DNA of 64,000 nucleotides. Source: Cycloclasticus sp. (GTDB lineage Bacteria; Pseudomonadota; Gammaproteobacteria; Methylococcales; Cycloclasticaceae). A program made the position numbers and the translations under genes. Of the stretch, positions 34,515-44,923 are shown in pieces (position 1 is the first letter of the stretch; each line of letters opens with the position of its first letter). The notes beneath the pieces are model-generated. The model had not been told where the DNA came from. It saw nothing but the letters and a program-made list of their open reading frames with translations, and searched no databases. The DNA is taken from assembly GCA_002700385.1 (NCBI GenBank), contig PADC01000006.1:1-64000 (forward strand). Reading direction: 5' to 3'.

Positions 34515-35825
34515 TTAGCCATGACCCTGTTTTTCAGCTTGTTTATTGAGTTCCCTCAAATAATTAAGTTTTTCCCCAATCTTTATTTCCAAGCCTCTGT
34601 CTACCGGTTCATAAAATTTTGAGCCGATAAGCGGCTCAGGTAGGTACGTTTCTCCAGCAGCAAATGCATCGGGTTCATTATGCGCATATCGATACCCAGC
34701 GTGATACCCTTCATCCTTCATCAATTTTGTTGGCGCATTTCGAAGGGGGTATGGCACGTCTAAACTACCTGTTTGCTTAATTATAGCTTCTACAGCATGA
34801 TATGCTTTATAAACCGCATTACTTTTTGCAGCACAAGCCAAATAAATCACCGCCTGAGCAAGGGCTAATTCGCCTTCAGGGCTTCCCAGTTTTTCCTGTG
34901 TTTCCCAGGCATTGAGTGCTATCTGTAATCCTCGAGGGTCGGCATTACCTATATCTTCAGACGCCATGCGCACAATACGCCGTGCAACATATAAAGGATC
35001 ACAACCGCCGTCCAGCATGCGTTTTAACCAATAAAGAGAGGCATCAGGGTCACTGCCTCGAACAGATTTATGCAGCGCAGATATTTGATTATAAAAATCC
35101 TCTCCATAACGATCAAAACGACGGACACCCTCTAGCACCACCTCTTCTACCAGTGCTTTAGAAATGCGCATATTGCCACTTACCTCGGCTAATTGAGCAC
35201 AAAGCTCGGTAAAATTTAGTAAGCGTCTTGCATCTTGGTCTGAGGCCTGTAGCAATATTTCAATCGCCTCCTCATCGATAGAAAACTTATCAGCAAGCCC
35301 ATTTTCTTTATCTGATAACGCCTTCTCGAGAATTGATTTTAAATCCTCTGTTGCCAGAGACTTTAGCGTATACACGCGCGTTCGCGATAAAAGCGCATTA
35401 TTAAGTGAAAAAGAGGGGTTTTCCGTCGTTGCTCCAATAAAGGTAAAAACACCCGCCTCGACGTGAGGTAAAAAAGCATCTTGTTGTGACTTATTAAAAC
35501 GATGAACTTCATCAACAAAAAGGATGGTATTTTTTTGAAATTCAAAACGATTTTTTTTAGCCTCTTCAACTACATTTCTAATGTCCTTCACACCAGATAA
35601 AACAGCTGATAAAGCAATAAAGTTTGCATCTGCCTTTTGAGCGATTATTTTTGCTAATGTGGTTTTACCTACGCCAGGCGGACCCCACAAAATAAATGAG
35701 TGCAACTGGCCCGTTGCAATGGCTTCATAAAGGGGCTTACCTTGAGATAGAAGATGATGTTGTCCTGAAAACGTTTCTAAGGATTTTGGCCTAAGACGGT
35801 CAGCTAACGGTTCTGCCGCGTTCAT
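34515..35825 (-). CDS. rarA: Replication-associated recombination protein A
   Basis: This 436-residue AAA+ ATPase is of the MgsA/RarA/WRNIP1 family, related to clamp loaders, and acts at stalled replication forks. Walker A is GPPGVGKTT at about 48-56; the Walker B region is ILFVDEVHRFNKSQQD; sensor 1 is IGATTENPSFSLN; the C-terminal tetramerisation part carries SVRGSDPDASLYWLKRML. Length matches E. coli RarA (447). The ATG overlaps the lolA stop by four bases, as expected from the conserved ftsK-lolA-rarA order. Confidence 0.96.
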   Translation of the reverse strand: MNAAEPLADRLRPKSLETFSGQHHLLSQGKPLYEAIATGQLHSFILWGPPGVGKTTLAKIIAQKADANFIALSAVLSGVKDIRNVVEEAKKNRFEFQKNTILFVDEVHRFNKSQQDAFLPHVEAGVFTFIGATTENPSFSLNNALLSRTRVYTLKSLATEDLKSILEKALSDKENGLADKFSIDEEAIEILLQASDQDARRLLNFTELCAQLAEVSGNMRISKALVEEVVLEGVRRFDRYGEDFYNQISALHKSVRGSDPDASLYWLKRMLDGGCDPLYVARRIVRMASEDIGNADPRGLQIALNAWETQEKLGSPEGELALAQAVIYLACAAKSNAVYKAYHAVEAIIKQTGSLDVPYPLRNAPTKLMKDEGYHAGYRYAHNEPDAFAAGETYLPEPLIGSKFYEPVDRGLEIKIGEKLNYLRELNKQAEKQGHG

Positions 35826-36451
35826 TGTTCTACAATTTCATTGAATACATCAGCGCCTTCGGGCACTGCAAATTCAAACCTGTTCGTGTCTATTGATGTA
35901 TCCACCATAACATCAGTAAATGTTAAATACGTGGTTTGCCCAAAATTATCCTTCAAGCGCATTTTTGATAACAAACCGTTTTTAAAACCCACCTCAATGA
36001 ACTCAAAACTATTCGCTTCGGCATTAGGAATAAGTCTTAGCCATTGTAAATTGTCTAAACCGTCCACCGGTGTGACGTCAAAAGCGGTATCAAGCGAGGT
36101 GGCGCCAACAATCACTGCCAAAGGGGAGCTTTCAATTGACTGGGATGCTTCTTTAATCGTGACCTGTTCAAGATCTTCATCGTAAATCCACAGCTTTTCA
36201 CCATTGGATATAATTTTTTGTACATAAGGTGTCGAATAATGCCAACGAAACCGGTTTGGTTTTTGTATCCAAAATTCACCCGCTGACGATTGAATATACT
36301 GGCTTTTTTCACTACTGATCATTTGGGTAAACTGGCCTGTCAAACTCTTATAATTTTCGAGGTAACGTTGAAGACGGGGTTTATTACTGTCGGCGAAACT
36401 CTGCATCATGCCAAACAGCATCAAGATTGTACTTAACATTACTCGCATCAT
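35822..36451 (-). CDS. lolA: Outer-membrane lipoprotein carrier protein
   Basis: This 209-residue periplasmic chaperone ferries lipoproteins from LolCDE to LolB. The signal peptide (MMRVMLSTILMLFGMMQSFA) is followed by LENYKSLTGQFTQMI, SAGEFWIQKPNRFRWHY and YDEDLEQVTIKEASQ, all typical LolA blocks that line the hydrophobic cavity. It begins 13 bp after ftsK and overlaps rarA by four bases. It should serve the lipoproteins predicted in this window (BON protein, possibly the beta-helix protein). Confidence 0.95.
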   Translation of the reverse strand: MMRVMLSTILMLFGMMQSFADSNKPRLQRYLENYKSLTGQFTQMISSEKSQYIQSSAGEFWIQKPNRFRWHYSTPYVQKIISNGEKLWIYDEDLEQVTIKEASQSIESSPLAVIVGATSLDTAFDVTPVDGLDNLQWLRLIPNAEANSFEFIEVGFKNGLLSKMRLKDNFGQTTYLTFTDVMVDTSIDTNRFEFAVPEGADVFNEIVEQ

Positions 36452-36464
36452 TGCCTATTCCTAT

Positions 36465-38765
36465 TTAAAGTTCAGGTGGGGGTGGTGCCAGCACTTCGCG
36501 AGATCCATTTGATTGCAAGGGGCCAACAACACCACAACGCTCCATTTCTTCAATCATTCTGGCTGCACGGTTATAGCCCACTCTCAATTGGCGCTGAACA
36601 CCTGAAATAGACGCTCGACGAGTTTCCGTGACAATTTTCAAGGCCTGATCATACAATTCATCGGTATTTTCAGTATTCCCACCAGACCCTCCTCCATCGA
36701 ATTCTGCTGGATCCGAGGCTGTAAGAATGCCATCTATATAGTTAGTTTTGCCTGATTTTTTCAGTTGTTTAACAACTTTGTGGACTTCATGATCATCAAC
36801 AAACGCCCCATGGACACGCTGAGGCAAACCTGATCCTGGCGGCAAATACAGCATATCGCCATTACCCAGCAGGGATTCAGCACCACCCTGATCCAGGATA
36901 GTCCGCGAATCAATCTTAGACGACACCTGAAAGGCAATACGGGAAGGAATATTCGCTTTAATAAGTCCAGTTAATACATCAACGGAGGGACGCTGAGTCG
37001 CCAATACCAAATGCAACCCTGATGCACGGGCTTTTTGCGCCAATCGGGCGATCAGCTCCTCCACTTTCTTACCCACGACCATCATCATATCGGCCAGTTC
37101 ATCGATAATAATGACGATTTGAGGTAATTCGCTAAGCGTGGCGGACTCCTCTTCAATTTCATCTATAAAGGGTGTCGGTTCCCAAAGTGGGTCTGCCAAG
37201 GGTTTTCCTTCCTTAATTGCTTCTCTAACTTTTTTGTTGTAACCGCCTAAGTTCCTAACGCCTAGCAGCGACATTAATTTATATCGTCTCTCCATTTCAG
37301 CTACAGACCAACGTAGCGCATTAGAGGCTTCTTTCATATCGGTGACGACAGGCGTTAATAAGTGCGGGATTCCTTCGTAAACGGATAATTCCAGCATTTT
37401 TGGGTCAATCATGATCATCCGGACTTGATCAGGGGTTGCTTTGTATAACAGACTCAAAATCATCGCATTAATGGCCACTGATTTACCTGACCCTGTTGTT
37501 CCAGCTACCAAGAGATGAGGCATTTTGGCCAAATCTGCCACGGTTGGTTGACCGGATATATCTTTTCCTAACACCAGTGTTAAAGGCGAGCTTGATTTTT
37601 CATAAGCTTCTGATGAAAGAATTTCACTCAACCTGACCATTTCGCGAGATTCATTAGGTATTTCAAGGCCAATCACCGATTTACCCGGGATCACCTCAAC
37701 CACTCTGACACTGTGTGTTGACATAGAACGCGCTAAATCTTGAGCAAGCCCGCTAATGCGGCTGGCCTTTATACCTGGTGCAGGCTGGATTTCAAAACGC
37801 GTGATAACGGGACCGGGGTGAACAGCCACCACATCAACATCGACACCAAAATCCTGCAGCTTTAGTTCGACTAATTTAGACAACGCTTCAAGAGCCGCTT
37901 TTGAATAACCCTCTACTTGCTCAGTGGCTTCATCTAACAAAGCCAAGCCCGGTAAAGCGCCCGATGGTTCATCAAACATCACCACCTGTTTTTCTTTCTC
38001 AACACGCTCACTGCTCTTTATTTCTTTTACAACAGGTTCGATGCGTGCCTTCGGTTTCGCGTCAAATATTTTTGATTGCTTTTTAAACGTATCAACGCGT
38101 TTCTTTTTTACCGTGTCGGATGTTTTTCGTTCTTTGCTGTTTTCAATATAACTTTGAACAGCTTGAAAAGCTTTAACTGTTATGGCACCCATTTTATCCA
38201 TCAAAGAAAGCCAGGATAATCCGGTAGACAGCGTGATACCAATCAGAAAAAAGGTTAGCAAAATCAGCGTTGCACCTTGAAATGCAAACAGATTAGTCAA
38301 TGCATTGGACAGTTCCAACCCAATGATACCGCCGGGTGAGTTAGGAATAGTCAGCCAACTTTGATAATAATGCATATCAAGTAAACCGGAACCAGCGAGC
38401 AAAAAAACTATAAAACTAATCCAACGGATCAGCTGATGTACCAGTGTATCAACATGTTCTGAGCGCGCTTCAGATAAAAACTTCCACGCACTGCTCATCA
38501 GCATTAAAGGGAAAGTAAAGGCCATAAAACCGATGATTGATAACATGAAATCAGCAATCCATGCACCAACGCGGCCGGTGATATTTAATACTTGCTGATC
38601 AGTCCCCCGGTATGTCCAACCGGGATCATTCACATCGTAACTAAACAGCGAGCCAAGCATGAACAAGCTAATAGTTATTAACACTAAAAATGCTGATTCT
38701 TTTAATAACTTAACAACCTGCTGATGCGCTGGTGAGGAAGTTGATGTTGTGCTCGTTTGCTTCAC
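36465..38765 (-). CDS. ftsK: DNA translocase FtsK
   Basis: This 766-residue septal DNA pump clears chromosome termini and activates XerCD at dif. Four membrane spans lie in the first 190 residues, then a short Lys-rich linker (about 205-265) much shorter than in E. coli, then the alpha/beta motor with Walker [10 protein letters not shown] at 421-429 and Walker [14 protein letters not shown]. The C-terminal gamma domain (about 700-766, [20 protein letters not shown]) recognises KOPS. Length fits the short FtsK forms of many gammaproteobacteria. A (GCTTA)3 pentamer lies just upstream at about 38806-38820. Confidence 0.97.
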   Translation of the reverse strand: MKQTSTTSTSSPAHQQVVKLLKESAFLVLITISLFMLGSLFSYDVNDPGWTYRGTDQQVLNITGRVGAWIADFMLSIIGFMAFTFPLMLMSSAWKFLSEARSEHVDTLVHQLIRWISFIVFLLAGSGLLDMHYYQSWLTIPNSPGGIIGLELSNALTNLFAFQGATLILLTFFLIGITLSTGLSWLSLMDKMGAITVKAFQAVQSYIENSKERKTSDTVKKKRVDTFKKQSKIFDAKPKARIEPVVKEIKSSERVEKEKQVVMFDEPSGALPGLALLDEATEQVEGYSKAALEALSKLVELKLQDFGVDVDVVAVHPGPVITRFEIQPAPGIKASRISGLAQDLARSMSTHSVRVVEVIPGKSVIGLEIPNESREMVRLSEILSSEAYEKSSSPLTLVLGKDISGQPTVADLAKMPHLLVAGTTGSGKSVAINAMILSLLYKATPDQVRMIMIDPKMLELSVYEGIPHLLTPVVTDMKEASNALRWSVAEMERRYKLMSLLGVRNLGGYNKKVREAIKEGKPLADPLWEPTPFIDEIEEESATLSELPQIVIIIDELADMMMVVGKKVEELIARLAQKARASGLHLVLATQRPSVDVLTGLIKANIPSRIAFQVSSKIDSRTILDQGGAESLLGNGDMLYLPPGSGLPQRVHGAFVDDHEVHKVVKQLKKSGKTNYIDGILTASDPAEFDGGGSGGNTENTDELYDQALKIVTETRRASISGVQRQLRVGYNRAARMIEEMERCGVVGPLQSNGSREVLAPPPPEL

Positions 38766-38946
38766 TTAAATGTTATATAAACTCGTTGAATGAATCACCA
38801 TACCTTGCTTAGCTTAGCTTAGTCTGTTAGCCAAAAGAGCGTTACCTTTTAAACTAAGAAGGTTATTTCGACATATCTTATCACTTCCACTTGAAATGTT
38901 TAGTGTTTAGACATGCCATCAGCTGTATCAGCCGACTGCTTCATTT

Positions 38947-39720
38947 TTATGAAACAACGTAAACATCATACCGCGTATTGAGACTTTTAACGGCATAACT
39001 GGGCAATTCATTATTCAAGTAGCCAGCAGATTTTGGCCGTTTAACGACAACTCGATGGGTGGCCCCTTTTAAGGCCGCTAACAGTAATTCCCCCTCATTG
39101 TCGGAATGGCCTGCTAGCAGCTGCAATATTTGCATTTCTTTCTTTATTTTTGCTGATTTTTTTCTTTCCGGATACATGGGGTCTAAATAGATAACTTCTG
39201 GCAAAGAGTGTTTAGGTGAGCCTAAATAACGTAGGTAATCCAGTGTGTTTTTATGAAGGCACGTCATCCGACTGGCTATTTTGGTAGTAGCAGCACAATC
39301 AGCAGCGCGATAAACAGCATCGGCTAACAAACCGTAGATAACCGGATGCTGCTCACATAAAGTAACATGAGCACCTAAGCTAGCTAAAACAAAAGCATCC
39401 CTTCCTAGCCCAGCGGTCGCATCAAGAATACGCCAACTCGGGTGTTTATCAAGGCCACACGCTTTCGCCAACGGTTGGTTTTTTCCCCCACCATATTGCC
39501 GTCGATGATTGGCCTTTCCTGCAATAAAATCAAGTTTTAAGGAAAGAGGAGTCTCGTTGTTTTTAAGCGTGATGGTTAACGATTGATCTTGGTAGCATAG
39601 AAAACTCTGTTCAACATGATCTGCAGAAATAACATGGTAGCAACCTTTCTCTATCAGGCCATTAATAACGGGCGTTGCCGTCGAATCGTTAATGAGAATG
39701 GGGAATGAATTCGATAACAA
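38947..39720 (-). CDS. rsmJ: 16S rRNA (guanine1516-N2)-methyltransferase
   Basis: This class I SAM methyltransferase modifies G1516 of 16S rRNA. Motif I is DATAGLGRDAFVLASLGAHV and the catalytic region is YLDPMYPERKKSAKIKKEM, both diagnostic of RsmJ (YhiQ). GGGKNQPLAKACGL precedes motif I as in relatives. The frame opens with TTG at 39744; TTG at 39720 has AGG six bases upstream and gives the family-like N-terminus, so it is preferred. The gene is monocistronic, between ftsK and the tRNA cluster. Confidence 0.9.
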   Translation of the reverse strand: MLSNSFPILINDSTATPVINGLIEKGCYHVISADHVEQSFLCYQDQSLTITLKNNETPLSLKLDFIAGKANHRRQYGGGKNQPLAKACGLDKHPSWRILDATAGLGRDAFVLASLGAHVTLCEQHPVIYGLLADAVYRAADCAATTKIASRMTCLHKNTLDYLRYLGSPKHSLPEVIYLDPMYPERKKSAKIKKEMQILQLLAGHSDNEGELLLAALKGATHRVVVKRPKSAGYLNNELPSYAVKSLNTRYDVYVVS

Positions 39721-39810
39721 AACTGACCTGATAAATAAATTCAAAACTTGATTTTAATTTAAAGACTCAGCAAGTGGAATGATCGTGGATAAGTAATTAT
39801 AAATCGGCAA

Positions 39811-39887
39811 TGGGGTGGATGAAGGGACTCGAACCCTCGACAACCTGAGTCACAGTCAGGGGCTCTACCAACTGAGCTACACCCACC
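39811..39887 (-). tRNA. tRNA-His (GTG)
   Basis: A complete cloverleaf on the minus strand with anticodon GUG in the loop CUGUGAC, T-arm GGGTTCGAGTCC and encoded CCA. The extra 5' G (-1) pairs with discriminator C73, the identity element of tRNA-His. It is the last gene of the Pro-Arg-His transcript. Confidence 0.97.
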
Positions 39888-39908
39888 ATTGACGATTACT
39901 ATAACTTA

Positions 39909-39985
39909 TGGCGCGCTTGACAGGACTCGAACCTGTTACCCTCGGCTTAGAAGGCCGATGCTCTATCCAGATGAGCTACAAGCGC
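39909..39985 (-). tRNA. tRNA-Arg (TCT)
   Basis: A complete cloverleaf with anticodon UCU in loop CUUCUAA, acceptor GCGCTTG pairing CAAGCGC, discriminator G and encoded CCA. It lies 21 bp before tRNA-His. Confidence 0.97.
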
Positions 39986-40002
39986 TTCAACATAAGTAAA
40001 GT

Positions 40003-40079
40003 TGGTCGGGGTGGAGAGATTCGAACTCCCGACCCACTGCTCCCAAAGCAGTTGCGCTACCAGGCTGCGCTACACCCCG
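40003..40079 (-). tRNA. tRNA-Pro (TGG)
   Basis: A complete cloverleaf with anticodon UGG in loop UUUGGGA, acceptor CGGGGTG pairing CACCCCG, D-arm GTAGCGCAGCCTGGTAGCGC and encoded CCA. It is the first gene of the three-tRNA transcript. Confidence 0.97.
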
Positions 40080-40131
40080 ACTAAATCCAAAAATCACCGC
40101 ATAAATAATGCAATAACTTTGTAGGTGGGCG

Positions 40132-40160
40132 ATAATACGGCACACGAGAATTTAGGTCAA
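40132..40160 (-). promoter_or_regulatory. Promoter of the Pro-Arg-His tRNA operon
   Basis: TTGACC (40160-40155, five of six), a 17-base spacer and TATTAT (40137-40132, five of six) are followed at once by a GC-rich discriminator (CGCCCACC), the form typical of stringently controlled stable-RNA promoters. Transcription would start near 40125, about 45 bases before tRNA-Pro. Confidence 0.75.
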
Positions 40161-40205
40161 TGTTTCTTTAAAAAAAGACCCCTACAAAGTTAAAAATATT
40201 CATAT

Positions 40206-41060
40206 ATGACATTTCAAAAAATAGACGGAAAAAAAATTTCGGCTGAACTTCGTACCGCCATTAAAAAGCAAACAGATATCCGAATTGAACGCGGTTTTTC
40301 CAAACCCGGGCTGGCTGTCATTTTAGTGGGTGAAAACCCTGCTTCTGAAGTTTATGTCCGAAATAAATGTAATGCCTGTGAAGAAGTTGGGTTTTATTCC
40401 TTATCTAAAACCTTCCCCTATGGCGTCACTGAAGAAGAGTTACTTAACTTGATTGATGACTTAAACCACAACTCGACAATTAATGGGATACTTGTCCAGC
40501 TTCCTTTGCCTCAACATATCAATGAGGAAAAAATCATTGAAGCCATTGACCCGTTAAAAGATGTTGATGGCTTTCACCCCTACAACATAGGCCGTCTTGC
40601 CTTACGGATGCCCGTTTTAAGATCTTGCACACCCAAAGGCATTATGACTTTATTAAAAAGTACGGGTGTTGCGCTTGAAGGAAAAGAAGCCGTCGTTATT
40701 GGGGCTTCCAATATTGTTGGCCGCCCTGTTTCACTTGAATTATTAATGGCACGTTGCACCGTAACAACCTGTCATAGCCGAACAATCAACCTGAAAGAGC
40801 ATATTAAACGCGCAGATATTGTCATTGCTGCGGTGGGTATTCCGGGTTTTGTTAAAGGTGAATGGCTTAAACAAGGAGCCATTGTGATCGACGTTGGCAT
40901 TAATCGTTTAGAATCTGGCCAACTTGTCGGTGATGTTGATTATGCAGAAGCCACTAAAAATGCCAGTTGGATAACACCCGTCCCCGGTGGAGTTGGGCCG
41001 ATGACCATTGCATCTTTACTCGAAAACACGCTACAAGCAGCAGAGTTACAAAGCAGTTAA
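40206..41060 (+). CDS. folD: Methylenetetrahydrofolate dehydrogenase/cyclohydrolase
   Basis: This 284-residue bifunctional enzyme converts 5,10-methylene-THF to 10-formyl-THF. It shows [18 protein letters not shown] (with the catalytic Lys), [21 protein letters not shown] and the Rossmann motif [13 protein letters not shown], and ends in [16 protein letters not shown]. Its TAA shares bases with the stop of the convergent cysS. It is divergent from the tRNA operon across 126 bp. Confidence 0.97.
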   Translation: MTFQKIDGKKISAELRTAIKKQTDIRIERGFSKPGLAVILVGENPASEVYVRNKCNACEEVGFYSLSKTFPYGVTEEELLNLIDDLNHNSTINGILVQLPLPQHINEEKIIEAIDPLKDVDGFHPYNIGRLALRMPVLRSCTPKGIMTLLKSTGVALEGKEAVVIGASNIVGRPVSLELLMARCTVTTCHSRTINLKEHIKRADIVIAAVGIPGFVKGEWLKQGAIVIDVGINRLESGQLVGDVDYAEATKNASWITPVPGGVGPMTIASLLENTLQAAELQSS

Positions 41061-42454
41061 GCTGACGCTCTGCGCCATGTAGTCTCTTTGCCGGCGTCTT
41101 CAAGAATAACCCCCTGATCTTTGAGTTCATCACGGATTTGATCCGCTAGTGCCCAATTTTTATCTAATTTCGCTTGCAGACGTCTTGCTATCGCTTTTTC
41201 TATTGCGTCTGATTTGATGGTACTTTTTGCCCCCATATCAGAATGCAAAAATTCCTCTGGATCTTGACCAATCAACCCCAGTGGCTCACCCATTTTTAAC
41301 AGATCACTCGCCAATTTAGAGGCCTCATCAGGAGCCGTCATTTTCAGTTTATTTAATTCATTGGCGCACTCAAACATAACTGAAATGGCTTTCGCTGTAT
41401 TAAAATCATCATTCATCGCCTTTTCAAAACGTTCTATATACGGTGATTTAATGCTGTTCTCTACCGCATCCACATGCCGTAAAGCTGTATATAAACGCTC
41501 GATAGCTGCTCGCGATTCTTTTAATTGATCATCAGAATAATTCAGTGCACTGCGGTAATGGCTTGATAGCACAAAAAAACGAATCTCCTCTCCACGATAT
41601 TGCTTGAGCACATCGCGAACGGTAAAGAAATTACCTAAAGATTTTGACATTTTCTCATCATCAATCCTGACAAAACCGTTATGCATCCAAGTGTTAACGT
41701 ATTTTTCGCCGGTTGCCGCTTCCGATTGAGCAATTTCATTCTCATGATGAGGGAATTGTAAATCCATACCACCACCATGAATATCAAAGTGATTACCTAA
41801 ACAACAGGTAGCCATTGCAGAGCATTCTATATGCCAACCAGGTCGCCCATCTCCCCAGGGGGATTCCCATGATGGCTCACCTTCCTTAGCCGATTTCCAC
41901 AAAACAAAATCAAAAGGGTTTAATTTATTTTCATCGACATCAATACGTTCACCCGCATTCATATCATCTAATTGACGCTTAGACAATTGGCCATAGTTTT
42001 TAAAAGAGTCGACTGCATAATAAACATCACCATTTGCCCCAATATAGGCGTGCTCTTTTTTTATCAACGTTTTAATCATCGCGATCATATCGTCAATCGA
42101 GTCAGTCGCAAGAGGCTCAAGATCAGGATGACGTACATTTAAGGCCGCTTCATCCTTGTGCATTTCATCAATAAAACGCTTCGTTAATTGGCTATAATTT
42201 TCATTATTTTCAATAGACCTGGCGATAATTTTATCATCAATATCAGTAATATTACGTACATACTTAACCTGATATCCCAAGTATCTTAAATAACGTGAAA
42301 CCATGTCAAACACCACCATGACTCGAGCATGACCAATGTGACAAAAATCATATACAGTCATGCCACAAACATAAAGATTCACATGACCTTCGTTTATTGG
42401 AACAAACACTTCTTTTTGTCTTGTTAAAGTATTGTGTATTTTTAGTACGCTCAT
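41057..42454 (-). CDS. cysS: Cysteinyl-tRNA synthetase
   Basis: This class I aminoacyl-tRNA synthetase charges tRNA-Cys. It has the HIGH-type GHARVM, zinc ligands including Cys in YVCGMTVYD and [11 protein letters not shown], the KMSKS loop ([10 protein letters not shown]) and a C-terminal DALR-like domain. The frame opens at TTG 42466, but ATG 42454 ([13 protein letters not shown]) matches the family start. It converges with folD and the two stop codons overlap. Confidence 0.96.
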   Translation of the reverse strand: MSVLKIHNTLTRQKEVFVPINEGHVNLYVCGMTVYDFCHIGHARVMVVFDMVSRYLRYLGYQVKYVRNITDIDDKIIARSIENNENYSQLTKRFIDEMHKDEAALNVRHPDLEPLATDSIDDMIAMIKTLIKKEHAYIGANGDVYYAVDSFKNYGQLSKRQLDDMNAGERIDVDENKLNPFDFVLWKSAKEGEPSWESPWGDGRPGWHIECSAMATCCLGNHFDIHGGGMDLQFPHHENEIAQSEAATGEKYVNTWMHNGFVRIDDEKMSKSLGNFFTVRDVLKQYRGEEIRFFVLSSHYRSALNYSDDQLKESRAAIERLYTALRHVDAVENSIKSPYIERFEKAMNDDFNTAKAISVMFECANELNKLKMTAPDEASKLASDLLKMGEPLGLIGQDPEEFLHSDMGAKSTIKSDAIEKAIARRLQAKLDKNWALADQIRDELKDQGVILEDAGKETTWRRASA

Positions 42455-42659
42455 AAGGACAGCCAAAATTAATTAAGGGCGAATAATAACCGATAAAATC
42501 AGTCTCATCATACTCAGCTTGCGATAAAAATGGCTAAACTTGCCATGTATCCATTTTATTGACGAAAATCTGCTAATACGAAAGAAAACACATCCACTTT
42601 ATAAAAATAAAATAAAAAGATAAGATGTGCGACTTAATTTATCGCAGGAGGTTTTACCG

Positions 42660-43259
42660 ATGTTCAATAAGTTAATTCAATTTACGAAGGTGACAATAGC
42701 TTGCGCCCTTCTATTTTCAACAGCAACCCACGCAGCGGATAAAAACAATATGAGCACAACAACCATCAAATTAACAACAAACCAAGGTGAGATCACTTTA
42801 GAACTCGATGCTGAAAAAGCACCAAACACCGTCAAAAACTTTGTAACGTATGTGGAAGAAGGCTTTTATGAAGGCGTTATCTTCCACCGCATCATCTCAA
42901 ATTTCATGGCGCAAGGCGGCGGTTTCACAACTGACTTCAAACAAAAAGACACGCATCCTCCAATAGAAAATGAAGCCGACAATGGCCTTAAAAATGATCG
43001 TGGCACGATTGCTATGGCAAGAACAAGTGATCCACATTCTGCAACGGGTCAATTTTTTATCAACCTAGTTGATAATGATTTTTTAAACCATTCTTCAAAA
43101 ACTTCTCAAGGCTGGGGTTATGCTGTTTTTGGTAAAGTGACTGAAGGCATGGATGTGGTTGATAAAATGGCTGCTATTCCAACTGGCTCTGGCGGCATGT
43201 TTCCCACCGATGTACCAAAAGAAGAGGTTATTATAGAAAAAGCGGAAGTGATCAAATAA
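42660..43259 (+). CDS. Periplasmic cyclophilin-type peptidyl-prolyl isomerase
   Basis: This 199-residue PPIase has a signal peptide (MFNKLIQFTKVTIACALLF, cut near THA/AD). The cyclophilin domain starts near residue 33, with VIFHRIISNFMAQGGG, RGTIAMARTSDPHSATGQFF and the C-terminal GYAVFGKVTEGMDVVDK. The start at 42660 is preceded by a strong AGGAGG eight bases away, which rules out the upstream GTG at 42627. lpxH begins three bases after its stop, so the two are cotranscribed, an arrangement common in gammaproteobacteria (ppiB-lpxH). Confidence 0.95.
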   Translation: MFNKLIQFTKVTIACALLFSTATHAADKNNMSTTTIKLTTNQGEITLELDAEKAPNTVKNFVTYVEEGFYEGVIFHRIISNFMAQGGGFTTDFKQKDTHPPIENEADNGLKNDRGTIAMARTSDPHSATGQFFINLVDNDFLNHSSKTSQGWGYAVFGKVTEGMDVVDKMAAIPTGSGGMFPTDVPKEEVIIEKAEVIK

Positions 43260-43262
43260 CCC

Positions 43263-43988
43263 GTGTCATCGCACGTCCATTTCATTTCGGATTTACATTT
43301 AACGCAAGATAGGCCAGAAAACACACAACGCTTTTTGGCTTATCTTGATTCGTTAAAGGCAAATGTTTCTGATCTTTATATTCTTGGTGACCTTTTTGAT
43401 GTTTGGGTCGGTGATGATGACCCGACACCGCCTAATACACAAGTCAAACAACAGCTGTCTAAATCTATTGGCAAGGGCCTTAAAGTCTACTTCTTGGCCG
43501 GCAACAGAGATTTTTTAATCGGCCAACACTTCTTCAACGACACTCAAGTTATCAGCTTAGAGGATGAATGTGTCATTGATGTATTTGGTGTTAAAACATT
43601 GTTAATGCACGGTGATTTACTGTGTACAGATGATCTTGAATACCAACAATTCAGGCAATTGACTCATAACCCTGCTTGGCAAGAAAACACGCTCTCCAAG
43701 CCATTGACAGAACGTTTAGCACTCGCTCAACATTACCGGCAAGAAAGTCATTTAAATAAAAATAACAAATCCAGCGAGATTATGGATGTCAATGAACTGA
43801 CCGTTATTGACACTTTAAAAAAACATCATGCTCAGCGCTTGATTCATGGGCATACTCACCGGCCTAACATACATACTCATACCGTGAATGGCCAGGATGT
43901 TGAACGTTTTGTACTTGCCGAATGGGATACCTGTGGCAGTGTTCTTGATTGGAGTGAAAGCGGGTATCAGATAATTGAATTAGCTTGA
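43263..43988 (+). CDS. lpxH: UDP-2,3-diacylglucosamine diphosphatase
   Basis: This 241-residue calcineurin-like phosphoesterase makes lipid X for lipid A. Metal-site motifs are FISDLHL, ILGDLFDVWVGDDD, GNRD (AGNRDFLIG) and the C-terminal HGHTHRP. It starts with GTG, three bases after the cyclophilin stop. The length equals E. coli LpxH (240), and the gene confirms an LPS-bearing Gram-negative host. Confidence 0.96.
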   Translation: MSSHVHFISDLHLTQDRPENTQRFLAYLDSLKANVSDLYILGDLFDVWVGDDDPTPPNTQVKQQLSKSIGKGLKVYFLAGNRDFLIGQHFFNDTQVISLEDECVIDVFGVKTLLMHGDLLCTDDLEYQQFRQLTHNPAWQENTLSKPLTERLALAQHYRQESHLNKNNKSSEIMDVNELTVIDTLKKHHAQRLIHGHTHRPNIHTHTVNGQDVERFVLAEWDTCGSVLDWSESGYQIIELA

Positions 43989-44026
43989 TTAGCTCTAGAC
44001 GCAAGTTGTTACCGTCAATTCTTCCC

Positions 44027-44836
44027 TCATCTTCGTTTATCTAAACGGTCTAACTCAGCTAATTCACTATCAGTAAAACCTGCTCTACGCCTTAGCGGTT
44101 TATTAAAAGGCCCCAGTATCTGCCCTTTTAAAAAATGCTCAACATGTTCAAAGAATACCTCTTCTCGGTTTATGCCATCACGCTGGCAAACGAAATCAAG
44201 CCATTTAGTCCCATACTCAACATGCGTTACTTCATCTTCCAATATCACTTCTAATATTTCTGCCGTAGCGGTATCTTTTTGCGCATTCAGTTTATCTAAC
44301 ATGGCAGGAGTTACATCAAGGCCTCGCGCTTCAAGATAACGAGGAACCATAGATAAGCGAGCCACTAAATTATTCTCCGTTTTAACAGCCATACTCCACA
44401 AGCCATCGTGGGACGGGATATCACCATAACGACAATCGTAATGCGCCAAATGCTTACACAGCATATTAAAGTGTTTACATTCATCGTTCGCAACATAGAG
44501 CCAATCAGTATAAAACGGCTCGGGCATGTTTTTAAATCGATAAGCAATGTCTAACGCTAACTTAATAGCATTGAATTCAATATGTGCAATGGCATGGATA
44601 AAAGACCGCTTTCCAGCATCAGTGCCTAGACGCCTTCTAGGTAAATCTCTTGGCGGTACACAACGCGGTTTTTCGGGAAAACACACCCGATCAATTGGCT
44701 GTATAACCCTGTTTGATGAGCCTAAAAAAGCAGTTTTATCGTGTGATAACTTAAAGGCTTTATGTGTCAATTCTGTCGTTTCATCTATTGATGACGTAAA
44801 CAGTGCTTTTTCAATGATTTCAAAAATTTCAGACAT
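44027..44836 (-). CDS. DUF455 family ferritin-like protein
   Basis: This 269-residue all-helical protein of the DUF455 ferritin-like family carries paired metal-type ligands: HIEFNAIKLALD (Glu/His), DWLYVANDECKHFNML (Glu, His) and VILEDEVTHVEYG (Glu, Glu, His). RRRLGTDAGKRSFIHAIAH is a family block. A di-iron oxygenase or hydroxylase role, similar in fold to MiaE, is possible; the substrate is not known. It is transcribed divergently from sthA, 87 bp away. Confidence 0.85.
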   Translation of the reverse strand: MSEIFEIIEKALFTSSIDETTELTHKAFKLSHDKTAFLGSSNRVIQPIDRVCFPEKPRCVPPRDLPRRRLGTDAGKRSFIHAIAHIEFNAIKLALDIAYRFKNMPEPFYTDWLYVANDECKHFNMLCKHLAHYDCRYGDIPSHDGLWSMAVKTENNLVARLSMVPRYLEARGLDVTPAMLDKLNAQKDTATAEILEVILEDEVTHVEYGTKWLDFVCQRDGINREEVFFEHVEHFLKGQILGPFNKPLRRRAGFTDSELAELDRLDKRR

Positions 44837-44923
44837 GCACGAGTACCTTTAGCTAAAAACAGATTTTATCGTATCTGTTGTATACTTGTTGCATTGTTTG
44901 TAAATAAAAAATGAGCACAACTT

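Noticed and set aside
35363-36312. Several 60-115-codon frames inside rarA and lolA
   Set aside because: They are shadows of well-conserved genes in other frames.
38806-38820. GCTTA pentamer repeated three times upstream of ftsK
   Set aside because: It is too short to be a repeat family or regulator site without other copies; I see no structure around it.
39811-40079. Integration site in the tRNA genes
   Set aside because: No integrase, no duplicated tRNA 3' end and only housekeeping genes are found on either side.
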